Of a stretch of DNA of 64,000 nt, positions 25,044 to 37,197 are shown one piece after another. The notes beneath the pieces are model-generated. The model had not been told where the DNA came from and did no database searches. It saw only the letters and a program-made list of their open reading frames with translations. Source of the DNA: Enoplolaimus lenunculus (taxonomy: Eukaryota > Nematoda > Enoplea > Enoplida > Thoracostomopsidae); NCBI GenBank assembly GCA_030248215.1, contig JASANG010000573.1, forward strand, positions 1 through 64,000, in the 5' to 3' direction. The first letter of the stretch is position 1; each line of letters begins with the position of its first letter. The position numbers were made by a program, and so were the translations under genes.

Positions 25044-25390
25044 CTGTATTCACCCGAATAACAGAGGGGGTCCCATTTTGAGTCCGAATCAATACAAGTC
25101 CGTAAGCGGATAGAGTCCCTAAGCTCTAATTAGAGTCCATAAATGTCAATTAACCCTAATTGTGGAGCATAAATGACTCCAGGACCAAATATTTGAGTTC
25201 GAAGCGATTGACACAAGACAAATAAACGTTTGATTCAGCGGATAATTGCAGTACAGGATATATATCAGTAACGAAGGGCGGCGGAGCGTGGGTTAAAAAT
25301 ATAAATAACAGTGCGTAACCGAATAACAAGGGGGTATTCCCTGAAGAGGCCAAATAAATATCAACCCCCCTCTTATTCGGGTCACTACAG
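25044..25390 (+). mobile_element. TA-family MITE, longer form (347 bp), in satellite
   Basis: Same termini and satellite position as the 219-bp copies, but it keeps about 130 bp of interior (AGAGTCCCTAAGCTCTAATT region and the block around GGAGCATAAATGACTCC). It is the likely progenitor state of the deleted form in the 760-bp units. Confidence 0.85.
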
Positions 25391-25514
25391 TACACACGAA
25401 TTTTTGCCGTAGTCAGATATCCGGCTACACACAAATTTTTAAAGTAGTCGGATATACGGCTACACACGAATTTTTGCTGTTGCATATCACACACAAATTA
25501 TTTGCCGTACTCGG

Positions 25515-25656
25515 CAGGATGCAACCGGAAGTGAAAGATGCCGGAGCCGGAGGTCAACGAAACTTGCCGGAGCCGGAGGGGAGGCGAAATTAGGTGGTAA
25601 AAATGATGGTCAATTAGTTAAGTTGTTTGGTTTTACGCTACTTCAGTTCTACCCTT
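25515..25656 (+). mobile_element. hAT-like non-autonomous element, copy A
   Basis: Begins CAGGATGCAACCGGAAG and ends TTCTACCCTT. Flanked by GTACTCGG (25507-25514) and GTAGTCGG (25657-25664), an 8-bp duplication of the satellite motif with one change. CAGGG-type ends and 8-bp duplications are characteristic of hAT elements. Internally deleted relative to copy B. Confidence 0.65.
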
Positions 25657-25901
25657 GTAGTCGGATATCCGGCTACAACTGAAGTTTTGCCGTAGTCGGA
25701 TATCCGGCTACACACGAATTTTTGCTGTAGTCGGATATCCGGTTGCACATAAATTTTTGGCGTAGTCGGATATCCGGCTACACAAGAATTTTTGCCGTAG
25801 TCAGATATCCGGCTACACACAAATTTTAAATGTAGGCGGAAGTCCGTCTACACACCAACTTTGGCTGTTGTATATCACACACGAATTTTTGCCGTAGTCG
25901 G

Positions 25902-26211
25902 CAGGGTGCAACCGGAGGGAAAGGAGCCGGAGGTCAACGAAACTTGCCGGAGCCGAAGGGGAGGCGAAATTAGGTAGTAAAAATGGTTAATTAGTTAAGT
26001 TGTTTGAATTTACGCTAATTTTCTGCGAAATTTCGGGAATTCAATCCAGAAAATTGTGACAAAAGTAAGACGAAATGCGCTAAACAAATAAATTTTGCAA
26101 AATTATGTAAAATTTTGCTACTGAAATTGCCGGAACCTCCGGTAAAAATACTACAGGAGCCGAAGGCCGATTTTCTGCCGAAGCCGGAAGCAGACCTCCA
26201 TTTCTACCCTT
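25902..26211 (+). mobile_element. hAT-like non-autonomous element, copy B
   Basis: Begins CAGGGTGCAACCGGAGG and ends CCTCCATTTCTACCCTT, imperfect inverted ends. A perfect 8-bp duplication GTAGTCGG flanks it (25894-25901, 26212-26219). The interior is a GCCGGAGCCGGAGG-type sequence shared with copies A and C. No coding capacity. Confidence 0.72.
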
Positions 26212-26374
26212 GTAGTCGGATATCCGGCTACACACGAAGTTTTGCCGTAGTCGAATATCCGATACACACTAATTTTTGCCATAGTCGGATATCCGGTTGC
26301 ACGTAAATTTCTGACGTAGTCGTATATCCGGCTGCACATTAATTTTTGCCGTAGACGGATATCCGATTACACAT

Positions 26375-26555
26375 ATTGACCGTATCCGAAATAGGCTCTA
26401 CGGTACAACACAATCTGAGTTAAATTCAACTCCGCCACAGTCAAACGTGCGATTCAGTGAGTCGAATTTGACTCTGGCGGAGTCAAATTTAACTCAGCTT
26501 GTGCAGTTCCGTGCAGCCTATTTCGGCAATTTGACTCACCATTTTTTCATTTTGG
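26375..26555. mobile_element. Palindromic AGTCAAATT element inside satellite
   Basis: Contains CCGAAATAGGCTCTACGG, AACTCCGCCACAGTCAAA, its complement TTTGACTCTGGCGGAGT, and ends CTCACCATTTTTTCA. This is the family of the full copy at 37857-38075. The left end is truncated. It interrupts the satellite between CCGATTACACA and GGCTACACACG. Confidence 0.65.
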
Positions 26556-26621
26556 CTACACACGAATTAGCTCTGTGGTGGGATATCCGGCAGCGCATGC
26601 CGTAATCGGATATTTGCCTAT

Positions 26622-27005
26622 TTGTCGGAGGTTCCGGCGATTTCGGTAGACCGGAGGTCTGGCTCCGGCAGAAAATCAGGCACCGGCTCCGGTAGAATTT
26701 TTGTCGGAGTTTCCGGCAATTTCGGTAGTAAAAATTTGCATAATTTATCTGTTTAGCGCGTTTCGATCGAATTTTGTCACAATTTTCATGAAAGAATTGC
26801 CGAAATTTGGCAGAATTAGCGTGAAACCAAACAACTTAACAAGATTTTGCAGATATTGGCTAAAATTAAGTTGTTAACTTATTGGCCATCATTTTTACTA
26901 CTAAATTTCGCCTCACCTCCGGCTCCGGCAAGTTTCGTTGATCTCTGGCTCCGGCCAGTTTCGTTGATCTCCGGCTCCGGCATTTTCACCTCCGGTTGCA
27001 CCCTG
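26622..27005 (-). mobile_element. hAT-like element, inverted copy C
   Basis: The right end is CCTCCGGTTGCACCCTG, the complement of the left end of copy B, and the next bases GTTCTCAG then ATATCCGG match the same satellite site (8-bp target copy, two changes). The interior is a long inverted complement of 25.9-26.2 kb, so the two can form a hairpin. The left boundary is approximate. Confidence 0.6.
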
Positions 27006-27450
27006 GTTCTCAGATATCCGGCTACTCACGAATTTTTGCTCTAATCAGATAACCGACAACACACGAATTTTTCCCGTAGTCCGATATCTTATTGTCGTAG
27101 TTAGATATCGGACTACACAGGAAATTTTACCTGCCGTAGCTGGCTATATGGCTACACTCAACTCGGTGCCGCAGTCGGGATATCCGGTTGAATTTCTGCT
27201 GCATTGCCGTAATCCGATTGCCGGCAGAATTTTGCTGTAATCGACTAAAGTTAACAGTAATAACTTTTTACACCTTTACGACAGCAAAAATTCGTGTTGG
27301 CCGGTATATAACTGTGGCAAAAATTCGGGAGTAACTAAATTTCCGACTACATCTGCTCTCTTACCCGGATCGTATTCTGCCGGCAGCACACGAATTTCTG
27401 CCGCAATGGGTTATCAGATACACATGAGTTTTCGCTGTGGTTGGATATCC

Positions 27451-27640
27451 GGCTACGCAGGATAGTTTATCAGTAATCGAATATATCCGGCTACGCAGGA
27501 TAGTTTATCAGTAATCGAATATATCCGGCTACGCAGGATAGTTTATCAGTAATCGAATATATCGGGCTACGCAGGATAGTTTATCAGTAATCGAATATAT
27601 CCGGCTACGCAGGATAGTTTATCAGTAATCGATATTCGGA
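27451..27640 (+). repeat. Exact 38-bp tandem array, five copies
   Basis: GGCTACGCAGGATAGTTTAT starts copies at 27451, 27489, 27527, 27565 and 27603 with at most one change. It derives from the basic satellite (ATATCCGGCTACNCA core) and is a fresh local amplification. Confidence 0.92.
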
Positions 27641-27659
27641 TGTTTCTGGCGTTTCGTGC

Positions 27660-29650
27660 CTTAAAAATTCTTGCGAAATTTTTTGGCTTTTGCTTTTAGT
27701 GAAATTGTTTGGCGGGAAACAAACACAGATCTATGCCATAAACGGATATCCGTCTACGTGCCTTTGGGATTTAGGTTCGTGCGCAGAAATATCAGAATTT
27801 GTGGTTAAATCTTTCAGTCAATACTTTATAAACGTTTTCGAGATTATGAGCTTAAAATAAAAGAATTTTGAGTAAAACTTTCAGGGTTACACAAATTCTG
27901 GGCTCGCCTGCAATGAATTTTTTGCTTATTATACAGTATAAACACCACTGCCGTTATGAGATCAAAATTTTGGATTAAATGTCCCCGGATTTCAGGCTAC
28001 GTTTTACCGTAAACGGGTATTGTTTTATCGTAAACGGTGATTCCTGGATTTTTATTGCCACTCGTTGCACTTTCCGGTATTTTACTATCCGGTTTTACTG
28101 CTTGAAATATATTTGGGACATGGCGGACTCTGTAACACAAAGAAAATATCGACAATAACTATGTAACCGGAAATGGAAGTTGGAATAAACCCAGCGCACA
28201 TTTTAATGCCATATACTCAGTGCCGTAATTTAGTGGGTCAGCGTCTATGCGCATCTTAAAACCCCTTTCGCAAAATTTATAAATAAGAAATTCGAAAAAT
28301 TATCCGGTTCAATTGCCACAAAATGAAATTCGAATTCGTGAATGGCCCTCCAGGTTGTCATGTAACAAATTAGGTTTGTAGAACCGTCAATAGGTTCATT
28401 CATTTCTTTTACGCTAAAAACAAGAAAACGAGTATCGGAACCTTTCACACATGGCACTGAGTACACAAAAACTATAATTAAGCAATAACTAAAAAGTATA
28501 GCTCATATACCAATATGCAAAAAGTATAGCAGTTAACGTCATCCAAAACGTATAATACATATACTACAAAGTATTCCGCAAAATCTTACACAAGTACATA
28601 AAAATGCAGAATCTATTAAACATTTACTTAGTCGCAGGTAAGCCGGTGAAACTAATTTAAGGTATTATCAAAAAACTGCCAACTTTATGGGTGTCAAAAT
28701 TATCAAATTTGAAATTATTTTTGTAGTTTTTGCTCCAGCTCCGAATGCGCCAAAGTTTGTTGTCCTTCGACTTGTGCTCCAGAAATTTTTCACCCGTAGC
28801 TGCACCCTTAATTACCCAACGCCGTAATTTGCGGTTCATCGCCAAGCTATCCGTAACTGGAAGCTCTCAGACCATATTAAGGACTCCGACACAAACTTTC
28901 AAATAATGTATTCTTCAAACAAGGTTAATCGAAACACTTTACAACCAAGCGACACAAATTAAATAAACACTCACTGCCATTAAAGAAATGGCGTAAAAGA
29001 TTTCGTTTCAAAACCTCTCAAACACGGTACTGTTGGAATCTACAAATAGTATGATTTTTTGACTTTATCTACACACTCCAATTACGGATATAAACTCCTA
29101 TTGGTTCTGACTTAAAACCATGGCATCTTATTTCCAACCGGCTGCTATTCGAATCATTACAGTACACACAAAACAACATATATACTTTTAAGTCAAGAAA
29201 TGTTGAAAAACAATTATCAACAGGAAAATAGCAAATGTAACGAGACAACAGAACAATTTACAGAAAAATTAAAAAATATGTTAATACCGAATACGAACAA
29301 AGCACATATACAGATAGGCAGCTTGAACTGGCACAAATAGTGTTTGTAGTTTTAGTGTCAAACATTCAAAAAGAATCATAAGGTCTGTATAAATCTGCTG
29401 ATTAACTATTTGCTAATTATTTTTGTGACACCGCATTTTTCGGAAGGCATTACTGCACAAATTTCTTTGCGAGAACCAACTTCAACTCTGAAACTAAATT
29501 TAAGCCAAAGCAACGCTGTGATAGTCAATGATATGATCTACACGCCATGCTACGTTAGTATAAAACGCAATTTATTGCTCATATCAGCAATTTGTATATT
29601 TCATAATGTTGAACACAATTCGGCAGTAAAAATATCAGAAATGCCGAAAC
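27660..29650. other. AT-rich spacer, no gene seen
   Basis: Short frames only. Near 29070-29165 a diverged piece of the TA-family MITE may be present (ATTCGAATCATTACAGTA end). Confidence 0.4.
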
Positions 29651-29662
29651 GAATTTTAAGGC

Positions 29663-29935
29663 AAATGTTATACAAAATCGCAATACTAAGGCACAGAACA
29701 AGTGCAATACAAAAATTCTGAAGTTCATATTGACAAAATCTCAGTAACAATAACGCACAATAATGTGCAACATGTGACAAATAATATACTGTATAAGCAA
29801 ATGTTAAACAAAACCGCAACACTAAGACATAGAACGAGTGCTATACAAAAATTCTGAAGTTCATATTGACAAAATCTCAGTAACAATAATGCATAATAAT
29901 GTGCAACATGTGACAAGTAATATACTGTATAATGG
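29663..29935 (+). repeat. Tandem duplication, unit about 135 bp
   Basis: The run GTTATACAAAATCGCAATAC through AATATACTGTATAA is followed by a second copy from about 29798 with few changes (shared GTGCAACATGTGACAARTAA and AAAAATTCTGAAGTTCATAT). Overlapping minus-strand frames are copies of each other. Confidence 0.75.
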
Positions 29936-30504
29936 TAACCGCTGTAACTACACAGAGGACTAGCCAGTTGCGAAACAAATTCTAAAAAACCTATTTTTCG
30001 TGACCATAAGTACAAACGTATGTCATTAAGTTTTTGCTTGATGAACTGCTACACATTTGCGCATTGCACTAAATAATGAACATGAGACTATACGAATTGT
30101 TTTGAAAGAAAAACTTAAGTAGTTCGAAGTGATTCAGCACACTTTTTACGTTAAACGGACCTTCTGAAAGTTCCATGTCTGACTTGTTTGATTATTTAAA
30201 GTTTAACAGAAATTAGTTTGTTTGAAGATTATACATGCGTTACTCATGATACGTAACTACGCAACATAAAATCCTCTTCTATCTATATATCGTTGCGTTA
30301 GACACAAAATTTAAGAATTTGCAAGTTATAAATTTCGTATATTGCAGTACAAATTTGGGTGCTGACTTGTGAGGTATTGCATGCAGCAAGTTGAATCTTT
30401 TTGGTAGCGCTGTTCAATTTGATTTCAACTATAAGCTCCGGAGACGATTTTATTTTATATACTTATCCATGTACCTTAATATCCACTTGACAGCTAATTA
30501 CAAA

Positions 30505-31570
30505 TTTTGAATAACGTATTTATCAAAAAAGACACAGACTCCCATTTCTGCTACTTAGCATTGAACTTTTTGCAATAACTTGTACACTTGCTGGAGCTAA
30601 AATCAAAACCTCGGCTTAGAACAAACCATTTGTCAAAATACGACAGTGTGACTTTGCTCTGGCAGTCGCAAGAAATTACGTGCTCTTGCCACTGAAACGG
30701 AGACTCTCAGTCCTACTACGGATACTCCCATTCCCCGCAGGTGGTTTGTCCATACTTTACAAGTTCGAGTCTATCACCGACAAACTACCGAATACAGCTG
30801 GTTTTCATCAGCATATTTGAAGCGCGACACCAGTTACATTTCAAAGAATGTCTGAACTAAAACGGTTCACGTTTGGAGAACAACACCTGAAACAATGCGA
30901 AGTCTCAAGGTTGGGTTTTAGAAATGTGTCGCGAACACATCTATGCTATTTTACACTGTTCTAATTATGATTTAGATGTATCAATGAACATTCCGGCCCA
31001 TGTATAGAACAGGGCCGAATCGTTTTCCGGAGGGACTATAATAGAATCAGTTTAAGTTACTATTTTTTGCTTAGGCTTAAGCTTACGCTTAGGCTTAGGA
31101 TAGGCTCATTCATACGTTTAGGCTTAGGCTTAGGCTTAGGCTTAGGCTTAGGAATATGCTTACACTTTCCGGCCCTGCTATATACATGGGCCGGGCTGAA
31201 TCGTTTTCCGGACGGGCTATAATAGAATCAGTTTAAGGTACTATTTTTTGCTTAGGCTTAAGCTTACGCTTAGGCTTAGGATAGGCTCATTCATACGCTT
31301 AGGCTTAGGCTTAGGCTTAGGCTTAGGCTTAGGAATATGCTTACACTACTATTCCGGTCCTGTTATATACATGGGCCAACATTCCTATCAATTGATCGAT
31401 GATTTACAATATTGCGCAGTCGAACATGATCAATATTTTGCGCGAGACCTGGTTGTTAACAATAGATATGGCTCGTGCCTCGCCTTTTAGCTTCGGTGAT
31501 GTCAAATTGAACTTTCCAGCACCGGCTAACAAGGTATTGACAATACACAAGCCGTAATTACCATCATTTT
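30505..31570 (+). repeat. Left arm of a large inverted repeat pair
   Basis: Its reverse complement is recognisable at 39185-39925. Shared blocks include GACAGTGTGACTTTGCTCTG, AACAAACCATTTGTCAAAAT and GAACAACACCTGAAACAATG against their complements. The arm is interrupted by the GGCC-family insertion at 30995-31377, after which homology resumes. The arms enclose about 7.6 kb of tandem repeats. Confidence 0.75.
30995..31377 (+). mobile_element. GGCC-family MITE, tandem dimer, with TTAGGC runs
   Basis: Left end GGCCCATGTATAGAACAGGG, right end the complement of GGCCCATGTATATAACAGGA, flanked by a perfect 8-bp duplication AACATTCC (30987-30994, 31378-31385). Two head-to-tail copies of about 190 bp meet near 31186. 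Each holds five consecutive TTAGGC hexamers and further degenerate ones. No coding capacity. Confidence 0.85.
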
Positions 31571-31629
31571 GACTGGAGTGTTTCAAGTTGAGTTATATAA
31601 AGTAAAGTTTTTGTCGTCATTGTTATCGT

Positions 31630-32050
31630 ACAACAATGACAAAAACAACAGCAATAGCAACAACAACCACAACAAAGACAGTCAAACAACGACATTACCT
31701 TCAAAGCGACATCAGCACAACAATGAAAACAACCTACAACTACAACTACGACGACGACAACAACACCGAAACCGACACAGAAGACAACCAATCACAAAAA
31801 CAACAACGACAACAAACAACATTGACGACGACGATGTTAAAAATGATGATTACAGCGATGATAGCGAAACAACAACAACGGCAACAACAACAACGACGAC
31901 GACGACGACAATGACAACAACAACAACAAGCACAACAACAACAACAACAACAACAACAACACCTACTACTACTACAACAACGGCAAAGGCAAAACAAGTA
32001 CGACGACGACAGCGGCGGCGGCGCCGACAACAACAACAACAACAACAACC

Positions 32051-32107
<57 letters not shown>

Positions 32108-32731
32108 GAAACAAGGGCGAAACGACGAATACTATGATGGCACTAATGACAATAATGACAACTACGACAACGACAACGATGTCAAGAACAGCGACGACAG
32201 ACACAGCAACAACGATGGCAAAACAATGAAGTCAACAATGACAAAACTACAACAACAATATCACTAGTAATAATAACAGCAGCACTAATAATATCGACGA
32301 CAATAATAATAGAGGCTACGACGACACGACAACAACGATGACAACGACAACGACTCCAATGGCGACAACAAAAACAACAACAACAGCAACGGCAACGTCA
32401 GTGACGACAACACGGCGACGGTGACAATAACAACAAAGGAAACAACAACAACAACAACAACAACAACAAGAACAATGACAACAACAAAGACCACCACGCC
32501 ATTAACAAAAATGTCGACAAGAACAATATCAACAGCAGCAACAACGACGACGACGACAACACTGCTAAGAAGACAACAACGGTTAACAACAACAATAACG
32601 ACCAGAACGACAAAGATGAGGACAATACCGACAACAGCAAAAACAACATTTATGATAACAACGTCAACAACGACAACAACAGCGATGACCACGACGACGA
32701 CAACAGCAACAACAAGAACAACAACAACAGC

Positions 32732-32815
<84 letters not shown>

Positions 32816-32860
32816 AACGACAAAAACATCAATAACCATAAAGACGACGGACAATGTTAC
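31630..32860 (+). repeat. CAA/ACG-rich trinucleotide microsatellite field
   Basis: Over 1.2 kb of imperfect CAA, ACG and ACA repeats with pure (CAA)n or (ACA)n runs near 32030-32105 and 32745-32815. Poly-Q/T/N and, on the other strand, poly-V/L frames remain open only because the repeat lacks stops. Confidence 0.9.
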
Positions 32861-32929
32861 CCTAAAGGCCGTCCCATTTTCCCGGGACAGCAATGTACCA
32901 GGAGTACATACAAAAATATAATTGGGAAT

Positions 32930-33140
32930 GGGACAGTTGGGACAGATGGGACAGTTGGGACAGATGGGATAGATAAGACAGCGGGACAGATGGGACAGTT
33001 TGGACAGATGGGACAGTTTGGACAGTTGGGACAGATGGGACAGTTGGGACAGATGGGACAGTCGGGACAGTTGGGACAGCTGGGACAGTTGGAACAGTTG
33101 GGACAGATGGGACAGTTGCGACAGTCGGGACAAATGGGAC
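32930..33140 (+). repeat. GGGACAG minisatellite, first field
   Basis: Tandem TGGGACAGTTGGGACAGA units of 9 or 18 bp. The right edge passes into TATATA and then the first CCTACGTAAATATATCTGCC anchor at 33194. Confidence 0.85.
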
Positions 33141-33193
33141 AGTTGATATATATATATATTTATATATAATATATGTAGATATATTATATATAT

Positions 33194-36100
33194 CCTACGT
33201 AAATATATCTGCCTGTGCATATGTAAACAGGAGCGCATAAGTGGGCACTCCGCGTATATTTCTGTCCCGGAAAATTGGGACGGCGTTTACAGTAACATGG
33301 GCCATGACGACTATAACAACATCAACAACAACGGCAACGACGTTAACAACTGCGAAGACGACGAAAACGAAGACGCCAACCATGAAAACAACGACATGAA
33401 CGACGGCAACAAAGACAAGAATGATAATAAAAATAGAAACAACAACGACAACAACAACAACGACAACAACAACAACAACAACAACAACAATAACGACAAA
33501 AACATCAATAACCATAAAGACGACGGACAATGTTACCCTAAAGGCCGTCCCATTTTCCCGGGACAGCAATGTACCAGGAGTACATACAAAAAATATAATT
33601 GGGAATGGGACAGGTGGGACAGATGAGACAGTTGGGACAGTTGGGACAGATGGGATAGATAAGACAGCGGGACAGGGTGGACAGTTTGGACAGATGGGAC
33701 AGTTTGGACAGATGGGACAGTTGATATATATGTATATATATTTATATATATTATATATGAAGATATATTATATATATCCTACGTAAATATATCTGTCTGT
33801 GCATATGTAAACAGGAGCGCATAAGTGTGCACTCCGCGTATATTTCTGTCCCGGGAAAATGGGACGGCCTTCACAGTAACATGGGCCATGACGACTATAA
33901 CAACATCAACAACAACGGCAACGACGTTAACAGCTGCGAAGACGACGAAAACGAAGACGCCAACCATGAAAACAACGACACAAACGACGGCAACAAAGAC
34001 AAGAATGATAATAATAATAATAGAAACAACAACGACAACAACAACAACGACAACAACAACAACAACAATAACGACAAAAACATCAATAACCATAAAGTCG
34101 ACGGACAATGTTACCCTAAAGGCCGTCCCATTTTCCCGGGACAGCAATGTACCAGGAGTACATTCAAAAAATATAATTGGGAATGGGACAGTTGGGACAG
34201 ATGGGACAGTTGGGACAGATGGGACAGTTGGGACAGATGGGACAGATGGGACAGTTGGGACAGATGGGATAGATAAGACAGCGGGACAGATGGGGCAGTT
34301 TGGACAGATGGGACAGTTTGGACAGATGGGACAGTTGGACAGATGGGACAGTTGGGACAGAAGGGACAGATGGGACAGTCGGGACAGATGGGACAGTTGG
34401 GACAGACGGGACAGTTGGAACAGTTGGGACAGATGGGACAGTTGGGACAGTCGGGACAAATGGGACAGTTGATATATATATGTATATATATTTATATATT
34501 ATATATGTAGATATATTATATATATCCTACGTAAATATATCTGCCTGTGCATATGTAAACAGGAGTGCATAAGCGTGCACTCCGCGTATATTTCTGTCCC
34601 GGGAAAATGGGACAGCCTTTACAGTAACATGGGCCATGACGACTATAACAACATCAACAACAACGGCAACGACGTCAACAGCTGCGAAGACGCCAACCAT
34701 GAAAACAACGACACAAACGACGGCAACAAAGACAAGAATGATAATAAAAATAGAAACAACAACGACAACAACAACAACGACAACAACAACAACAACAACA
34801 ACAACAATAACGACAAAAACATCAATAACCATAAAGTCGACGGACAATGTTACCCTAAAGGCCGTCCCATTTTCCCGGGACAGCAATGTACCAGGAGTAC
34901 ATGCAAAAAATATAATTGGGAATGGGACAGTTGGGACAGATGGGACAGTTGGGACAGATGGGACAGATGGGACAGTTGGGACAGATGGGACAGTTGGGAC
35001 AGATGGGACAGATGGGACAGATGGGACAGATGGGACAGTTGGGACAGATGGGATAGATAAGACAGCGGGACAGATGGGGCAGTTTGGACAGATGGGACAG
35101 TTTGGACAGATGGGACAGTTGGACAGATGGGACAGTTGGGACAGAAGGGACAGATGGGACAGTCGGGACAGATGGGATAGATAAGACAGCGGGACAGATG
35201 GGGCAGTTTGGACAGATGGGACAGTTTGGACAGATGGGACAGTTGGACAGATGGGACAGTTGGGACAGAAGGGACAGATGGGACAGTCGGGACAGATGGG
35301 ACAGTTGGGACAGACGGGACAGTTGGAACAGTTGGGACAGATGGGACAGTTGGGACAGTCGGGACAAATGGGACAGTTGATATATATGTATATATATTTA
35401 TATATATTATATATGTAGATATATTATATATATCCTACGTAAATATATCTGCCTGTGCATATGTAAACAGGAGTGCATAAGCGTGCACTCCGCGTATATT
35501 TCTGTCCCGGGAAAATGGGACAGCCTTTACAGTAACATGGGCCATGACGACTATAACAACATCAACAACAACGGCAACGACGTCAACAGCTGCGAAGACG
35601 CCAACCATGAAAACAACGACACAAACGACGGCAACAAAGACAAGAATGATAATAAAAATAGAAACAACAACGACAACAACAACAACGACAACAACAACAA
35701 CAACAACAACAACAATAACGACAAAAACATCAATAACCATAAAGTCGACGGACAATGTTACCCTAAAGGCCGTCCCATTTTCCCGGGACAGCAATGTACC
35801 AGGAGTACATGCAAAAAATATAATTGGGAATGGGACAGTTGGGACAGATGGGACAGTTGGGACAGATGGGACAGTTGGGACAGATGGGACAGATGGGACA
35901 GTTGGGACAGATGGGATAGATAAGACAGCGGGACAGATGGGGCAGTTTGGACAGATGGGACAGTTTGGACAGATGGGACAGTTGGACAGATGGGACAGTT
36001 GGGACAGAAGGGACAGATGGGACAGTCGGGACAGATGGGACAGTTGGGACAGACGGGACAGTTGGAACAGTTGGGACAGATGGGACAGTTGGGACAGTCG

Positions 36101-36434
36101 GGACAAATGGGACAGTTGATATATATATATATGTATATATATATTTATATATATTATATATGTAGATATATTATATATATCCTACGTAAATATATCTGCC
36201 TGTGCATATGTAAACAGGAGTGCATAAGCGTGCACTCCGCGTATATTTCTGTCCCGGGAAAATGGGACAGCCTTTACAGTAACATGGGCCATGACGACTA
36301 TAACAACATCAACAACAACGGCAACGACGTCAACAGCTGCGAAGACGCCAACCATGAAAACAACGACACAAACGACGGCAACAAAGACAAGAATGATAAT
36401 AAAAATAGAAACAACAACGACAACAACAACAACG

Positions 36435-36466
<32 letters not shown>

Positions 36467-37158
36467 AACGACAAAAACATCAATAACCATAAAGTCGACG
36501 GACAATGTTACCCTAAAGGCCGTCCCATTTTCCCGGGACAGCAATGTACCAGGAGTACATGCAAAAAATATAATTGGGAATGGGACAGTTGGGACAGATG
36601 GGACAGTTGGGACAGATGGGACAGATGGGACAGTTGGGACAGATGGGACAGTTGGGACAGATGGGACAGATGGGACAGATGGGACAGATGGGACAGTTGG
36701 GACAGATGGGATAGATAAGACAGCGGGACAGATGGGGCAGTTTGGACAGATGGGACAGTTTGGACAGATGGGACAGTTGGAACAGTTGGGACAGATGGGA
36801 CAGTTGGGACAGTCGGGACAAATGGGACAGTTGATATATACATGTATATATATTTATATATATATTATATATGTAGATATATTATATATCCTACGTAAAT
36901 ATATCTGCCTGTGCATATGTAAACAGGAGCGCATAAGTGTGCACTCCGCGTATATTTCTGTCCCGGGAAATTGGGACGGCCTTTACAGTAACATGGGCCA
37001 CGACGACTATAACAACATCAACAACAACGGCAACGACGTTAACAGCTGCGAAGACGACGAAAACGGAGACGCCAACCATGAAAACAACGACACGAACGAC
37101 GGCAACAAAGACAAGAATGATAATAAAAATAGAAACAACAACAACGACAACAACAACG

Positions 37159-37197
<39 letters not shown>

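Larger units (their letters stand above)
20830..27650. repeat. Satellite block, basic unit 35-38 bp
   Basis: The basic unit is GTAGTCGGATATCCGG followed by CTACACACGAATTTTTGCC. It carries the dyad CCGGATATCCGG. Units are tandem or interspersed over 6.8 kb with rising divergence to the right, and they are interrupted by transposon copies annotated separately. All open frames here, on both strands, are repeats of one another and not genes. Confidence 0.9.

Noticed and set aside
20830-27650. CRISPR-like array of short regular repeats
   Set aside because: Eukaryotic context; the 'spacers' are themselves repeated; the larger period is a tandem satellite unit.
31070-31340. Telomere or interstitial telomere fusion site
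   Set aside because: The TTAGGC runs are bounded by inverted ends and 8-bp duplications, so they are the interior of a transposon rather than a chromosome end.
31569-32267. 232-codon Q/T-rich frame (transcription-factor-like)
   Set aside because: Trinucleotide repeat in all frames, with no domain outside the repeat and no splice context.
33778-36718. Frames of 150-310 codons on both strands with poly-N, poly-T, poly-V and GQMGQ repeats
   Set aside because: These are read-throughs of CAA microsatellite and GGGACAG minisatellite. The same peptides recur in each module because the DNA is repeated.
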